From a virus, in IMG/VR virus record IMGVR_UViG_3300042521_002634, positions 1 to 64,000 of that record: DNA of 64,000 nucleotides; one strand, 5' to 3'. Positions 26,193 to 35,089 of the stretch are shown piece after piece. The first letter of the stretch is position 1; every line of letters begins with the position of its first letter. The position numbers and the translations under genes are program-made. The notes under the pieces are model-generated. The model did not search any database. It was not told the DNA's origin and saw nothing but the letters and a program-made list of their open reading frames with translations.

Positions 26193-27068
26193 TTAGGTTG
26201 TCAGGTCTACTCTGACTGCTAGATGAATTGTTCTATCAAAGTAAACCGCCGCTGGGCGAATTGCCTTGAGCTTCATGTCATTTTGGTTTCCGCTGACATC
26301 ATACGCCTGGCCGTTGTTGTCGTTTACAACATCAACGTTTCCGACGTATACCTGCACTGATCCAGTGCCATATATCCATTTGTTTCCGTCGGTTGCGGTT
26401 GCGCCAGTGACACCAGTCGGCCCAGTGCCCGAATATCCAGATCCAATGATTATTGGCGTTCCAGATATTGTCTCAAGACGGCCATCAGCAGTGTGATAGA
26501 GCACGTCGTTGTTAGCTAAAAGCGAGGCGATGTCGCGTGTCATGTGAATAACGCCCTGTTCTCCACAAGGAGATGTTGATCCAATCTTAAAGTCAAGAAG
26601 CGCAAGTGCTCTAGCCACGTTAAGTGCTGTCCCACTGTTTAAGACTGTTGCTGTGGCGGCGGATAGCGCGAGATTGTCGTGTGACGCTCCTTCACGGACT
26701 GCTCCGTCCCAAAGTTCTTGCTCAATTGCCTTTTGTGTAATTCCTTCAATTTGTCGTGAAATTCTTTCAAAGCGATCAAGCGCTGTGTAACCAAATGTTG
26801 AGATCTGTTCTTCTACTTCAATAAAAAATGGCTTGATCTGTGTGTGGCGTATTGGCGTACCGTTTGACGCGATAGACGCTGAAGTTGTGTCAGTGTCGTC
26901 CCAGTTCTTCGCTGAGTAGATGCTTGTGTTCCATTCTTGGGCAAAGGTGCGGATCCACCGGTCCTCATCGGCCAAGGCAGTCGCTTCAGGCTTGGCTACT
27001 GAAAATAGACCAAAGTCTGCTGGCTCAATTGCAGGTGCGACTACAACTCCATCTTTTGGAAATGCCAT
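26193..27068 (-). CDS. Capsid-associated or second capsid-like protein
   Basis: A 291-aa protein starting MAFPKDGVVVAPAIEP. It has 'YTALDRFERISRQIEGITQK', 'HMTRDIASLLANNDVLYHTA' and a C-terminal 'IRPAAVYFDRTIHLAVRVDL'. The last of these is reminiscent of the end of HK97-fold or encapsulin-like shell proteins. It lies between the major capsid gene and the tube-like gene, where minor capsid or decoration proteins occur. The function is inferred from position. Confidence 0.5.
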   Translation of the reverse strand: MAFPKDGVVVAPAIEPADFGLFSVAKPEATALADEDRWIRTFAQEWNTSIYSAKNWDDTDTTSASIASNGTPIRHTQIKPFFIEVEEQISTFGYTALDRFERISRQIEGITQKAIEQELWDGAVREGASHDNLALSAATATVLNSGTALNVARALALLDFKIGSTSPCGEQGVIHMTRDIASLLANNDVLYHTADGRLETISGTPIIIGSGYSGTGPTGVTGATATDGNKWIYGTGSVQVYVGNVDVVNDNNGQAYDVSGNQNDMKLKAIRPAAVYFDRTIHLAVRVDLTT

Positions 27069-27115
27069 TTTCTCTTCCTAACGTAAGTTTCGCGTGCTTT
27101 ACTTCTAATTCGTCT

Positions 27116-27144
27116 AGGGGGACGCTCATTTCTGAGCGCCCCCT
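27116..27144 (-). terminator. Hairpin terminator after the major capsid gene
   Basis: A perfect stem AGGGGG-(A)-CGCTCA / TGAGCG-CCCCCT around a TTTC loop, 27 bp beyond the capsid gene stop. There is no long U-run on the minus strand, so it may attenuate rather than stop transcription or may protect the mRNA end. Confidence 0.65.
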
Positions 27145-27170
27145 CAAACGATATCAGCTTACAAGTTTAT

Positions 27171-29057
27171 TTAGAACTCGATTGCTGCTGCTGTTGCACC
27201 ACCAGTTGTGTCACGGAGAGCTGCTGCTGTACCGTTGACTGCAATTGTTGATGTAACTGCGAGTGACTCAACTCCGACAAACGCGATTCCTTCGAAGGTT
27301 TCAACGAACATCTTGTAGTCGTTGGTTCCTACGAGTGTGGAGTCACGGATGATGCCGAGGTCCAAGGTGCCACCGTCAAGGAAGAGGAACGAACCCTCTG
27401 CGAAGATGTACCATGTGAATGAATCTGTGAATTCAACAAGTGCTGCTGATCCGCCTTGTGCACCAATTACGTTCTGGTCAGGTGTGAACGTAATGTTTAC
27501 ATTACGAGACGCCATCCAACCATCAATTTCACCGGCTGCTGCAAGATTGCTGTCACCAGGCATGTTCATCGCGAGGTCAGCGACCATTGCGTCTTTTACC
27601 CACGATGGAGCAATTACGCGAAGTGGTGCGTCTGACGCCATACGATGACGGCTACGGTAACCCATCGAAGCGCGACCAAGTTGCACCAAGAAGTCACGTG
27701 CGAAGCCCAAGAGCGACGATGTTGTGACTGCTGTTGATGCAGAGCTGATCTTGCCAAGCAAGTACTGTTCTGCCTCGCGAGCGTGCTGAATCAGACCCAA
27801 CTCGTTGTGACGAGCGATGAGTTCTGGGTAAGCACGTGTCATGAGGTTACCGAACTGCAATTGCAGAGTGACTGCGTCAGTGGCAACTGTGTTTTCTGTT
27901 GCTGCTGATACTGTCAGGCTGGTCTTGGTGTCGGTGCCAGGATTTGTGTCTGTTGCGTTAGTCCACGTGCCAACTGCGTTTGCATAGCTCGAGAGCACCG
28001 GAGGCGTGATGAAGCGGATACCGCCACGGTCAGCCTGGAACTTCGGCAATGAATCGCGTACTGGACGCTCTGTTGTGCCTACGCCAAAGATGTCATACTT
28101 GATGGCGAAAGGTGTTGAATGACCACCCGATGCAACGAGTGCTTCTGGACCGCTAACGGCCTGCACTTTTGCCCAGTTGGCTTCAGCATCTTGCGTCAGT
28201 TGACGTGACTCAGGGTAGCCTGTTGAGAAAGAAGCGACGATGTGTTGTTCTCCATCGCCACCGTTGACTCGGCGAAGACCATGCAAACGCTTGGCCATTG
28301 CTTCAGCAACTTCTTTCATGTCCTTAATTTCGCTGCCTGCAGTGTAACCAGGGATATCTGCGCCGGCAGTAATTGCTACTGGTGCGAACTCCTCAGTTGT
28401 TGCTGTCAGACTGCGGTCTGCTGGAGCTTGGAATTCTACTTCCACGCTCTCATTTGATGCGGCGGCGCTCATTGATGCCTCCTGCTCTTTCTGCTCTTCT
28501 TGAGCTGGTTCTTGAATTGTTGTTGTTGTTGCTGCTTCTGCTTCAACGATTACTTCTGCAACAGCTTCTGTTGCGACAACAGCGGCTTCTGCTTGCGCAG
28601 GCACCTCTGCTACCACTTCAGCAACTGCAGCTTCAGCTACGTGAGCTTCTGCATTTTCTGCTGTCTCAATCGAAAGTGTAGTCTGTGCTTCCTCAGTAAT
28701 TGATGCTTCTTCCATTGGTTTCATTTCTTCCTCTTCTTCGACTGCTTTAGGAGCTTCAGGAGCTTCTTCTGCTTCGATTTCTGGGGTTTCCATGTCACCT
28801 TCTGCTTCACCCTTAACACGCATGGCGGCTTCAGCAGCGCGTGCAGCAAGCTCTTGTGCTTGTGCTTCACGACGCTTAGCTTCACCACGCACTGTGTCGA
28901 GCATGTCGGCAAGTGTGGTCATAGCTTCAACTGTCTGAGGAGTTGGATCTTCTTTTTCGACCGATTCAAACTCGCTGACGATAGCACCTTGCAGATCGAC
29001 GATTTGATCGTCGGTCAGCTCAGTGATAGTGTCAAGCATTTGTTTAATTTGGTCCAC
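27171..29057 (-). CDS. Major capsid protein (HK97 fold) with long N-terminal scaffold-like region
   Basis: 628 aa from the GTG at 29057, chosen because GGAGGAGGG stands just upstream. Residues 1 to about 260 are helical and extremely Glu/Ala-rich, like the delta/scaffolding domains that prohead proteases remove. The rest is an HK97-type shell domain: 'YPELIARHNELGLIQHAREA', 'LRVIAPSWVKDAMVADLAMN' and 'FAEGSFLFLDGGTLDLGI'. The predicted protease is encoded 0.9 kb upstream. It is larger than most HK97-type capsid precursors because of the acidic region. Confidence 0.85.
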   Translation of the reverse strand: MDQIKQMLDTITELTDDQIVDLQGAIVSEFESVEKEDPTPQTVEAMTTLADMLDTVRGEAKRREAQAQELAARAAEAAMRVKGEAEGDMETPEIEAEEAPEAPKAVEEEEEMKPMEEASITEEAQTTLSIETAENAEAHVAEAAVAEVVAEVPAQAEAAVVATEAVAEVIVEAEAATTTTIQEPAQEEQKEQEASMSAAASNESVEVEFQAPADRSLTATTEEFAPVAITAGADIPGYTAGSEIKDMKEVAEAMAKRLHGLRRVNGGDGEQHIVASFSTGYPESRQLTQDAEANWAKVQAVSGPEALVASGGHSTPFAIKYDIFGVGTTERPVRDSLPKFQADRGGIRFITPPVLSSYANAVGTWTNATDTNPGTDTKTSLTVSAATENTVATDAVTLQLQFGNLMTRAYPELIARHNELGLIQHAREAEQYLLGKISSASTAVTTSSLLGFARDFLVQLGRASMGYRSRHRMASDAPLRVIAPSWVKDAMVADLAMNMPGDSNLAAAGEIDGWMASRNVNITFTPDQNVIGAQGGSAALVEFTDSFTWYIFAEGSFLFLDGGTLDLGIIRDSTLVGTNDYKMFVETFEGIAFVGVESLAVTSTIAVNGTAAALRDTTGGATAAAIEF

Positions 29058-29174
29058 TGTCCCTCCTCCGGGCCAGTCATGATGGTTGCTCGGATTGCTT
29101 CCATCTCGGTTTTCTGTCCAAGGCGGGGGACTCAGCGCAACAAGCGAAGAGGCACTCACCTACGATAGATATTA

Positions 29175-29987
29175 CTACGTCAATAACCTTAAGAGTTTAC
29201 TCATCTCAGAGGATACCTCTCCTTGAGAGTAAACGTCTCCACCGGACTTATACGATCGTAGACTTTTTGTGGCAACATTAGCGTCGTCTTTTCCAATCTT
29301 CTTTTCTACCTTTGCCATCATGTCTTCGATAAGATCTCGAAGAGCCGGAGGTAGATCACTAAATCTGACTTTCTGTGCGTCCTTGCCAAATGGCAATGGA
29401 AGATTGGCTATAACAAGCCCTAACTGTTTAGACGAAGACCTAATGTTTTCAAGGGCTTCAGCATTGAGTGCCCCTGAGTCAAGACGATCAATAATGCCGA
29501 TTAGATCATCAGCAGATTCAACCGCTTTTCCATAGTTTCCAGCATCGTCAAAGTTTTCGGCTTCCTCTACTTTTTGAATAACGTTATCAAGACCAGACTT
29601 ACCAGCGTCAAGTTTAATACGTGCAAGAACTTGACGAAATTGCCCAGACGCGTCTCTAGGCTGGTTAATGCCTGAAATGTATTTATCACTAGAGTTATCT
29701 GCAAAAACTGCTTCTACACCTGCCGTTTCTACCGTAACAACACCGTCTGGGATCACTGCAAACCTGCATTTGCCCATTGGTTCAACCTCTAATGAAATAA
29801 TTTTGCATGAAGATCCGCCTTCGTACAGAAGGCAGTTAGCGCAGGTTACTCCAATATCAGCCACGTCGTTTTCAGCCGCAGGAGTGTACCCTGCCCAAAT
29901 GCCTGTCTTATCTTCGTTAAACTTGCCATACTTTTCAGCAAGTTGAATAAGGGCTTCCGCTAGATCTCTCTCTTCAGGTACGATCAT
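29175..29987 (-). CDS. Head-associated protein with Cys motif and RDxxGxF motif
   Basis: A 270-aa protein. The N-terminal half carries 'VTCANCLLYEGGSSCK' and 'MGKCRFAVIPDG', a four-Cys metal or Fe-S site reminiscent of high-potential iron-sulfur folds. Near residue 112 is 'QPRDASGQFRQVLARI', a motif shared with two larger head-region proteins. The C-terminal half is helical. It lies between the capsid and protease genes, so it is likely a minor head component. Confidence 0.55.
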   Translation of the reverse strand: MIVPEERDLAEALIQLAEKYGKFNEDKTGIWAGYTPAAENDVADIGVTCANCLLYEGGSSCKIISLEVEPMGKCRFAVIPDGVVTVETAGVEAVFADNSSDKYISGINQPRDASGQFRQVLARIKLDAGKSGLDNVIQKVEEAENFDDAGNYGKAVESADDLIGIIDRLDSGALNAEALENIRSSSKQLGLVIANLPLPFGKDAQKVRFSDLPPALRDLIEDMMAKVEKKIGKDDANVATKSLRSYKSGGDVYSQGEVSSEMSKLLRLLT

Positions 29988-29996
29988 TAGCGGCTA

Positions 29997-32900
29997 TTAC
30001 TTCTGCGTTTCTTCGTCAGTAGCCTTGAGTGAAGCGACGCGGGCTTGAATGTCGTTGATAACGTCATCATCAGTCAGGCTGGCTGCTTTCCATTTTTCTG
30101 GAACTACGTCGCTCTTCTTGAGGCGACGAGCGCTCTTGATGATGTGACGGCGAACGGCTGCTCGCTTGCTTGGCTTAGCACGACCGTACGCTTGAATGGC
30201 GTTCTTAAGCTCCTCAACGCTACGAATAGGGAACGATCCGTCTGGAAGAGCTTTGCCTTCTCCAGCCAGTTTTTCACGAACTTGTCGTGATATGTACCCA
30301 AGAGTGTCGTACTCAAATGAAGACCTAACTTTGTCTGACAGTTCTTCAGCTTTAGCCGCCAATTCTGCTTTCTTCTCTGCTCGAACTTGATTTACGATTG
30401 TCGAAGCAGCTTGAATTTTTGCAAGAAGTTCTGCTTTTTCAAGCGTCTCAATTCTCTCAACGCGGGCGTTAAGTTCTGCTATTGGATCAGACTTAAGTCT
30501 TGCAAGAGTAGCTGCGCCTGCAGCAACAAGAGCGTAAACTTGACCGCCAGCGACACGTGCACGGGCGATTGGGAAGCCAGGAACGTTCACCTGACAAACA
30601 GCGACGAGCTCAAGGTGACCCTTGATTGGGCGCCAGTCTCCAGATGGAGCAGAAGCACGAAGCGCGCGGATCTGCTCTGGCCTAGCGTCTGGACGCAGAG
30701 AACCTGCTACCCAGATGCCATGAGCGTCTTCACCAGCGTGTACGTCAGCAATTGCTGATGCAGTGTCGTCGTAGTGACGTACCGCTTCGGCGGCACTGGC
30801 CTCAAGCGAGGCATGACCGCCGGCTAGTGTTAGTTGCCCTACTGGCGCATCACTGCCGTCATCTGTGCGAACTACTCCTGTGTGGAAGTACGAGTACTTA
30901 CTGCGTGAACGAGGAGGCTTTGTGCCAAATGACATTCCGATGTGGTCTACGTGCCATGCGGCAATGTGACCAAACACGCGCCCTTCGTCGGTAACTGTCA
31001 AAGGAGTTGCCTCTTTTAACTTAGGATCTGCGAACCACGTCGCCGGTGGGACAACTGGGATTGAACTTGCGATCATGCCGCAGGCGACAAGCGCCGCTGC
31101 GTCTAGTTCATTTGCATCATCCGTGTAGATTCCGTCTGAAACCACTTCTGCCTCCTGATTTTGACTTTCGTCAGTATTTTCTTCTATGTAGATCTTGCAT
31201 TGTTGAAACGCAGGCTTAGGGACCATTGTAACTGCCATTACTCTAGCCTTAGTTATCTTAATCTTGCTTCCACCGATCTTTTTATCGGTAGAATCTCCTG
31301 CTTCATCGTTAATTTCTTCGCTTGCTTCAAACATGTCAAGGTCTGCAGACACTCCACTAATGAATCCTTCACTAACCATTCTTTCTGCTTCACGTCCGTA
31401 TGGGCTTGAATCAAAGACACCGCGGCAGTTGCCGATACCGCCATCTACTCGCTCCATTTGATCGATACGACCGACAACAACTGAGCCATCGTGCCCTGCG
31501 CCTGTCTTTATCTGCCACAGCAAAGGCAAAGGCAGCTCACGCATAGAAATTGCTTCTTTTTCAAACATTCTGCCGTCGCCAGATTCTTTTTCTTCTGGAA
31601 TTACAAGAGGAATGTAGAACGTTGCGCCACTGTGCATGTCGCCACCTGCTGTCAAGACACGTAAACGAGCGTCATCAGCCTGCGCTGAAAGAATCGCCGC
31701 GTTGACGTATTCTTCGCTCGAGACGATATCGTCTGCGGCAAGTGCTCCACGATTTTTTCTTCCGTACAGTTGACGGTGAAGCTTGTCACCAGTCCATAGT
31801 CCGGTTACTTCCTTATGACGCAATGCGCAGTATCCTTTTGCACGAGGACCCATATACTTAGCAAGTTGACGATAGCAACGAGTCCAGTCGCCAGGAGTTC
31901 CCCAGCGAATTTTTAGAGCGCCTTTGCCGACAGTCCAGTAGCGGCGAAGTCGTTCTGCGTTTCCACGGTTACGGTCCAGACCACCTTGCGCAAACTCAAG
32001 GCCTGCAGTCATCGCGCCGTCTACTTGCTGCAGCACGTCTTTGTACACGTCAGTGTCGAGCGGAACTACTGGAGGCGGTGTTGGCGAATTGAGATCTGCA
32101 AGAATCTGCGCGTCTTCAACCCACTGGCCATTGACTCGCTTAAAGGTCATCGGCGAGGTTGACGTCGTGCTTGCAGGAATCACGGCCACAAGGTCGAGCA
32201 CAGCGCGAGGATCATCTGGTGAAACGATAGCAACGTACATTGGATCTACGTCTGAGGTTTCTGGCGTTAGTTGTTTTCCAGGCTTGTTAGGAGTAACTTT
32301 GACTTCTTCTTTTTCAGCCTCGGCTGCAGAAATTAGCGGTTGGTACCAAAGATTGTTTTTCTTTTTCTTAAAGAAATCTTGAAGCAGCGGATGATTCTTC
32401 GCGCTGCCAGTGTAGAGTTCGACACCTGTCTGCTTTTCTAGTTCTTTTAGATACTCAGACTTTTCGTAGACGCGTGGACGAGGTCCAGTCTGTGGCGTCT
32501 CTATCTTCGCCGGTTGCTGCTTGTCTCGCTGCTCTTTAACCCAAGCAGGGAAATCTGCAATTATAGTTTTAAGATCACGAGATGTTAGTCCAGGCAGTCC
32601 GCCGGGAATAACTGCGTTCGGACGATCGATTGGAGCTCGTGGTTGAGCAAGAATTCCGGAAGTGTCGATAGGCGAAGGCGCGATTCCATCAGCCTCGGCG
32701 GCTTCTTGTTTAATTATTGCGCCTTCTTTTTCAGTTTGAGTAGCTGGAACTGTGACGCTTTCACCAGAGTCAAGTTTAACTACAACGTTTTTAGATGCGC
32801 CGTCAATGCCTGTAATGTACCCACGACCATTGACTGCGTCTCCACCGACAATTACTCTTGAGCCTGCAGAAGCAAATCTTCCAGTTCTGTCACGAACTTG

Positions 32901-33983
32901 TGAACGAGCTTTTTGCGAGCGCTCTTCTGGAGTGTATTGCCCTGGTGTTATGTCAGTAGAACTTGGAGTTTCGCCAGCAGCGACAACTGCACGGTCTACT
33001 AATTCCCAGTCAATTTCATCAGCCGCAAGAAGAACCATCTGTGCTTCTTCTGAGTTCAGACTGCGAACTGAGACAGGAGTGTAAGGCGACTGCTGCAGAT
33101 GAGCAGAAATAATCAACGCTGAGTCTACGTCAAGAAGAATATGTTGCTTTTCAACGTCATCACTTTCTTCATCTAGCTCCGCGTCATAAATTAAAAAGTC
33201 ACCATCGATTTCTCCAAGATCGTCCCAACGTCCGCCGTCCCACACCGACACAGTGCCGTCGATGTCAACTCTGTACAAGCGATCGATGCCACTGCCGTCC
33301 ATACGAGTTCTTCCTACAAACTCTGGGCCATTTCCTTCTCCAAGTTCGTACGCTTGCTTAAACGCGTCGATATCTCCATCGTAGTCTGCTACAGCACTGT
33401 ACAGCGCAAAGTCATCGCTGCCAGCCGCACGCATTGCTTTCTTATTTTCACGTTCTACGATCGCACGAGCCCAGCGCCATGCAGAGTCTCCACCCCAAAG
33501 AGCCCACGCTATTCTTCCGTTAGATGGAAAGCCGTCTTGACCTGGCTTGTAGCCTTTGGCTTTTTTGTCAACTTCATGACGTGGAAAGTACTTTGCGATA
33601 TGACGAACTTTTTTAATTCCAATTTGACCGCCTGCAGCAAGTCTGCGAGCAGTATTCATTCCAACTGGAGTCCCTGCGCGATCGTATTCTTTTCTCCAGT
33701 TAAGGCCGCGTTTGGCTTCTTCTTGAACTGCCTTGGGTATCGTGTACATTCTGCTTGAGGCTACGAGCACCTCAACGCGAAGATCTGCTAGAGAACCGTG
33801 TGCTAGATCTACCACGGAGTTTGAAGCGGTTTCTGTGGAAGCACTCCAGTCCATCGCTGAAGAAAGCAGTTGAAATGACCCGACTTCAACAACTAAGTTC
33901 GCGTCTTGGTCAATAATGACTGCGTTGCTGTCATCGTCGCTAAACAAAAGGTAGTTGCCATTTTGGCCGTGAAGTGTGGTCAT
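29997..33983 (-). CDS. Giant prohead protease fusion protein
   Basis: A 1328-aa protein. A domain around residues 780-910 has 'GAGHDGSVVVGRID' (His) and 'SEGFISGVSADLDMFE' (Ser), the expected catalytic positions of actinophage capsid maturation proteases. The following about 200 residues ('TPLTVTDEGRVFGHIAAWHV', 'APVGQLTLAGGHASLEASAA') are the usual C-terminal half of that family. The N-terminal 700 residues contain 'NGRIAWALWGGDSAWRWARA' and 'RDRTGRFASAG' segments and Pro-rich linkers, and look like extra head-associated modules. The C-terminal tail is coiled coil and basic. It matures the capsid precursor encoded downstream. Confidence 0.75.
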   Translation of the reverse strand: MTTLHGQNGNYLLFSDDDSNAVIIDQDANLVVEVGSFQLLSSAMDWSASTETASNSVVDLAHGSLADLRVEVLVASSRMYTIPKAVQEEAKRGLNWRKEYDRAGTPVGMNTARRLAAGGQIGIKKVRHIAKYFPRHEVDKKAKGYKPGQDGFPSNGRIAWALWGGDSAWRWARAIVERENKKAMRAAGSDDFALYSAVADYDGDIDAFKQAYELGEGNGPEFVGRTRMDGSGIDRLYRVDIDGTVSVWDGGRWDDLGEIDGDFLIYDAELDEESDDVEKQHILLDVDSALIISAHLQQSPYTPVSVRSLNSEEAQMVLLAADEIDWELVDRAVVAAGETPSSTDITPGQYTPEERSQKARSQVRDRTGRFASAGSRVIVGGDAVNGRGYITGIDGASKNVVVKLDSGESVTVPATQTEKEGAIIKQEAAEADGIAPSPIDTSGILAQPRAPIDRPNAVIPGGLPGLTSRDLKTIIADFPAWVKEQRDKQQPAKIETPQTGPRPRVYEKSEYLKELEKQTGVELYTGSAKNHPLLQDFFKKKKNNLWYQPLISAAEAEKEEVKVTPNKPGKQLTPETSDVDPMYVAIVSPDDPRAVLDLVAVIPASTTSTSPMTFKRVNGQWVEDAQILADLNSPTPPPVVPLDTDVYKDVLQQVDGAMTAGLEFAQGGLDRNRGNAERLRRYWTVGKGALKIRWGTPGDWTRCYRQLAKYMGPRAKGYCALRHKEVTGLWTGDKLHRQLYGRKNRGALAADDIVSSEEYVNAAILSAQADDARLRVLTAGGDMHSGATFYIPLVIPEEKESGDGRMFEKEAISMRELPLPLLWQIKTGAGHDGSVVVGRIDQMERVDGGIGNCRGVFDSSPYGREAERMVSEGFISGVSADLDMFEASEEINDEAGDSTDKKIGGSKIKITKARVMAVTMVPKPAFQQCKIYIEENTDESQNQEAEVVSDGIYTDDANELDAAALVACGMIASSIPVVPPATWFADPKLKEATPLTVTDEGRVFGHIAAWHVDHIGMSFGTKPPRSRSKYSYFHTGVVRTDDGSDAPVGQLTLAGGHASLEASAAEAVRHYDDTASAIADVHAGEDAHGIWVAGSLRPDARPEQIRALRASAPSGDWRPIKGHLELVAVCQVNVPGFPIARARVAGGQVYALVAAGAATLARLKSDPIAELNARVERIETLEKAELLAKIQAASTIVNQVRAEKKAELAAKAEELSDKVRSSFEYDTLGYISRQVREKLAGEGKALPDGSFPIRSVEELKNAIQAYGRAKPSKRAAVRRHIIKSARRLKKSDVVPEKWKAASLTDDDVINDIQARVASLKATDEETQK

Positions 33984-34705
33984 CGATATTCGCTTTCTTC
34001 TTTAACAGTATCAGCAACTGGACCACCGGCAATCCACGCATCGCACGTACGAGAGGCGGCGCATTTGAAGTCAAGAGCCTCGCAATAGCCAAGTTCAGCA
34101 GCTTCGTCGATCGCGTCCCAGTTGCTGTAGTTGTAGGCGACGTTACTTTGCCCACTCTCAAGACCTTGTTGTATGCATTCTTTCATCTGTGTTGTTACGA
34201 TAAACACGGCGCAGTTGCCGCATCTTGACGTTTGTGCCTCTTCGATGGTGACGTTCCAGCGGTCAGCTTTTTTCTGCCAAAATTCTTCGTTCGGCTCGGC
34301 TGGGTTAAGTGGCCCGTAGCCGACGTTGTCGATCGCGTTCTGACGGTTAGTAAGATTCAACGAGATATCTTGAGTTGCTGGCGGGCAGTCGCCGGCAGCA
34401 GCCGTCATTGGGCGCTTAGTCGCGTAGGCGTCAGCGTCTGCGGAAGTTAAGGTCGTGCCAGCTGCCTCTGCTTTATCGTACACTGGAATAAATTCTAAAG
34501 TTACTTGATATACCTCAAGATCATTGAGGATGTCGGAGTCGTCGATCATAATCGGCAGCCAAGTACCGTCTGCACGCACGTACATTTTCTTTTTTTCTTG
34601 GCTTGAAAACACGAGGTAGGTGATATTTGCGCTCTCAGCGTCGACACCAGCGAAGAGAATCTCATTCTCTTTAATCTCTGTTGGCCATTGTTTAGCAACG
34701 TTCAT
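33980..34705 (-). CDS. Cys-rich (HiPIP-like) head-associated protein
   Basis: A 241-aa protein. The C-terminal 80 residues hold 'SRCGNCAVFIVTTQMKECI', 'LGYCEALDFKCAASRTCDAW' and 'IAGGP'. This pattern of six or more Cys occurs in phage proteins near portal genes and resembles a high-potential iron-sulfur or zinc fold. The N-terminal half contains 'LNDLEVYQVTLEFIPVYDKA'. It overlaps the protease fusion gene by 4 nt (ATGA). The exact role is unknown. Confidence 0.55.
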   Translation of the reverse strand: MNVAKQWPTEIKENEILFAGVDAESANITYLVFSSQEKKKMYVRADGTWLPIMIDDSDILNDLEVYQVTLEFIPVYDKAEAAGTTLTSADADAYATKRPMTAAAGDCPPATQDISLNLTNRQNAIDNVGYGPLNPAEPNEEFWQKKADRWNVTIEEAQTSRCGNCAVFIVTTQMKECIQQGLESGQSNVAYNYSNWDAIDEAAELGYCEALDFKCAASRTCDAWIAGGPVADTVKEESEYR

Positions 34706-35086
34706 TTAGTACCTGCCGTCTATTGATTCTTTAAACATTTTTTCCATTTGTTCAGCTGACGCCGTTTTCTTCTTAGAACCTGACAAAAACCAAGACCTGT
34801 CAGAATCTTGAAAAGCGCGGATAGTATACTGAGCACCGCGCGATGTAAACTTTATTATTCCTTCTTTTTCGTTTATATCAAGATCCTCATCAGATTGTAA
34901 CGGGTACTCGGATGTACGAGAGTACATAGGGCACATAACTGCAGTTCCTCTAAGACGCACTGAGAACACAGGGCGCGATCCAGCAGGCTTGCCATCTATA
35001 GACGTATCTAAAACTGCAACACCTTCCACAAGAAGATACATAGTTTCTGACGACTTATAGTCTGCTATTTTTAGTTTTCTGGCCAT
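34706..35086 (-). CDS. Hypothetical protein, 126 aa
   Basis: A beta-rich protein starting MARKLKIADYKSSE and ending ESIDGRY, with a short Lys-rich linker. It abuts the Cys-rich gene and lies 3 nt after the giant effector-like gene, in the head module. I do not recognise the family. A small virion or chaperone protein is plausible by position. Confidence 0.55.
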   Translation of the reverse strand: MARKLKIADYKSSETMYLLVEGVAVLDTSIDGKPAGSRPVFSVRLRGTAVMCPMYSRTSEYPLQSDEDLDINEKEGIIKFTSRGAQYTIRAFQDSDRSWFLSGSKKKTASAEQMEKMFKESIDGRY

Positions 35087-35089
35087 AAG

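Noticed and set aside
28373-28681. Long plus-strand open frames opposite the major capsid gene
   Set aside because: They mirror the Glu/Ala-rich codons of the capsid precursor, have Leu/Gln-run composition and no RBS. They are antisense shadows.
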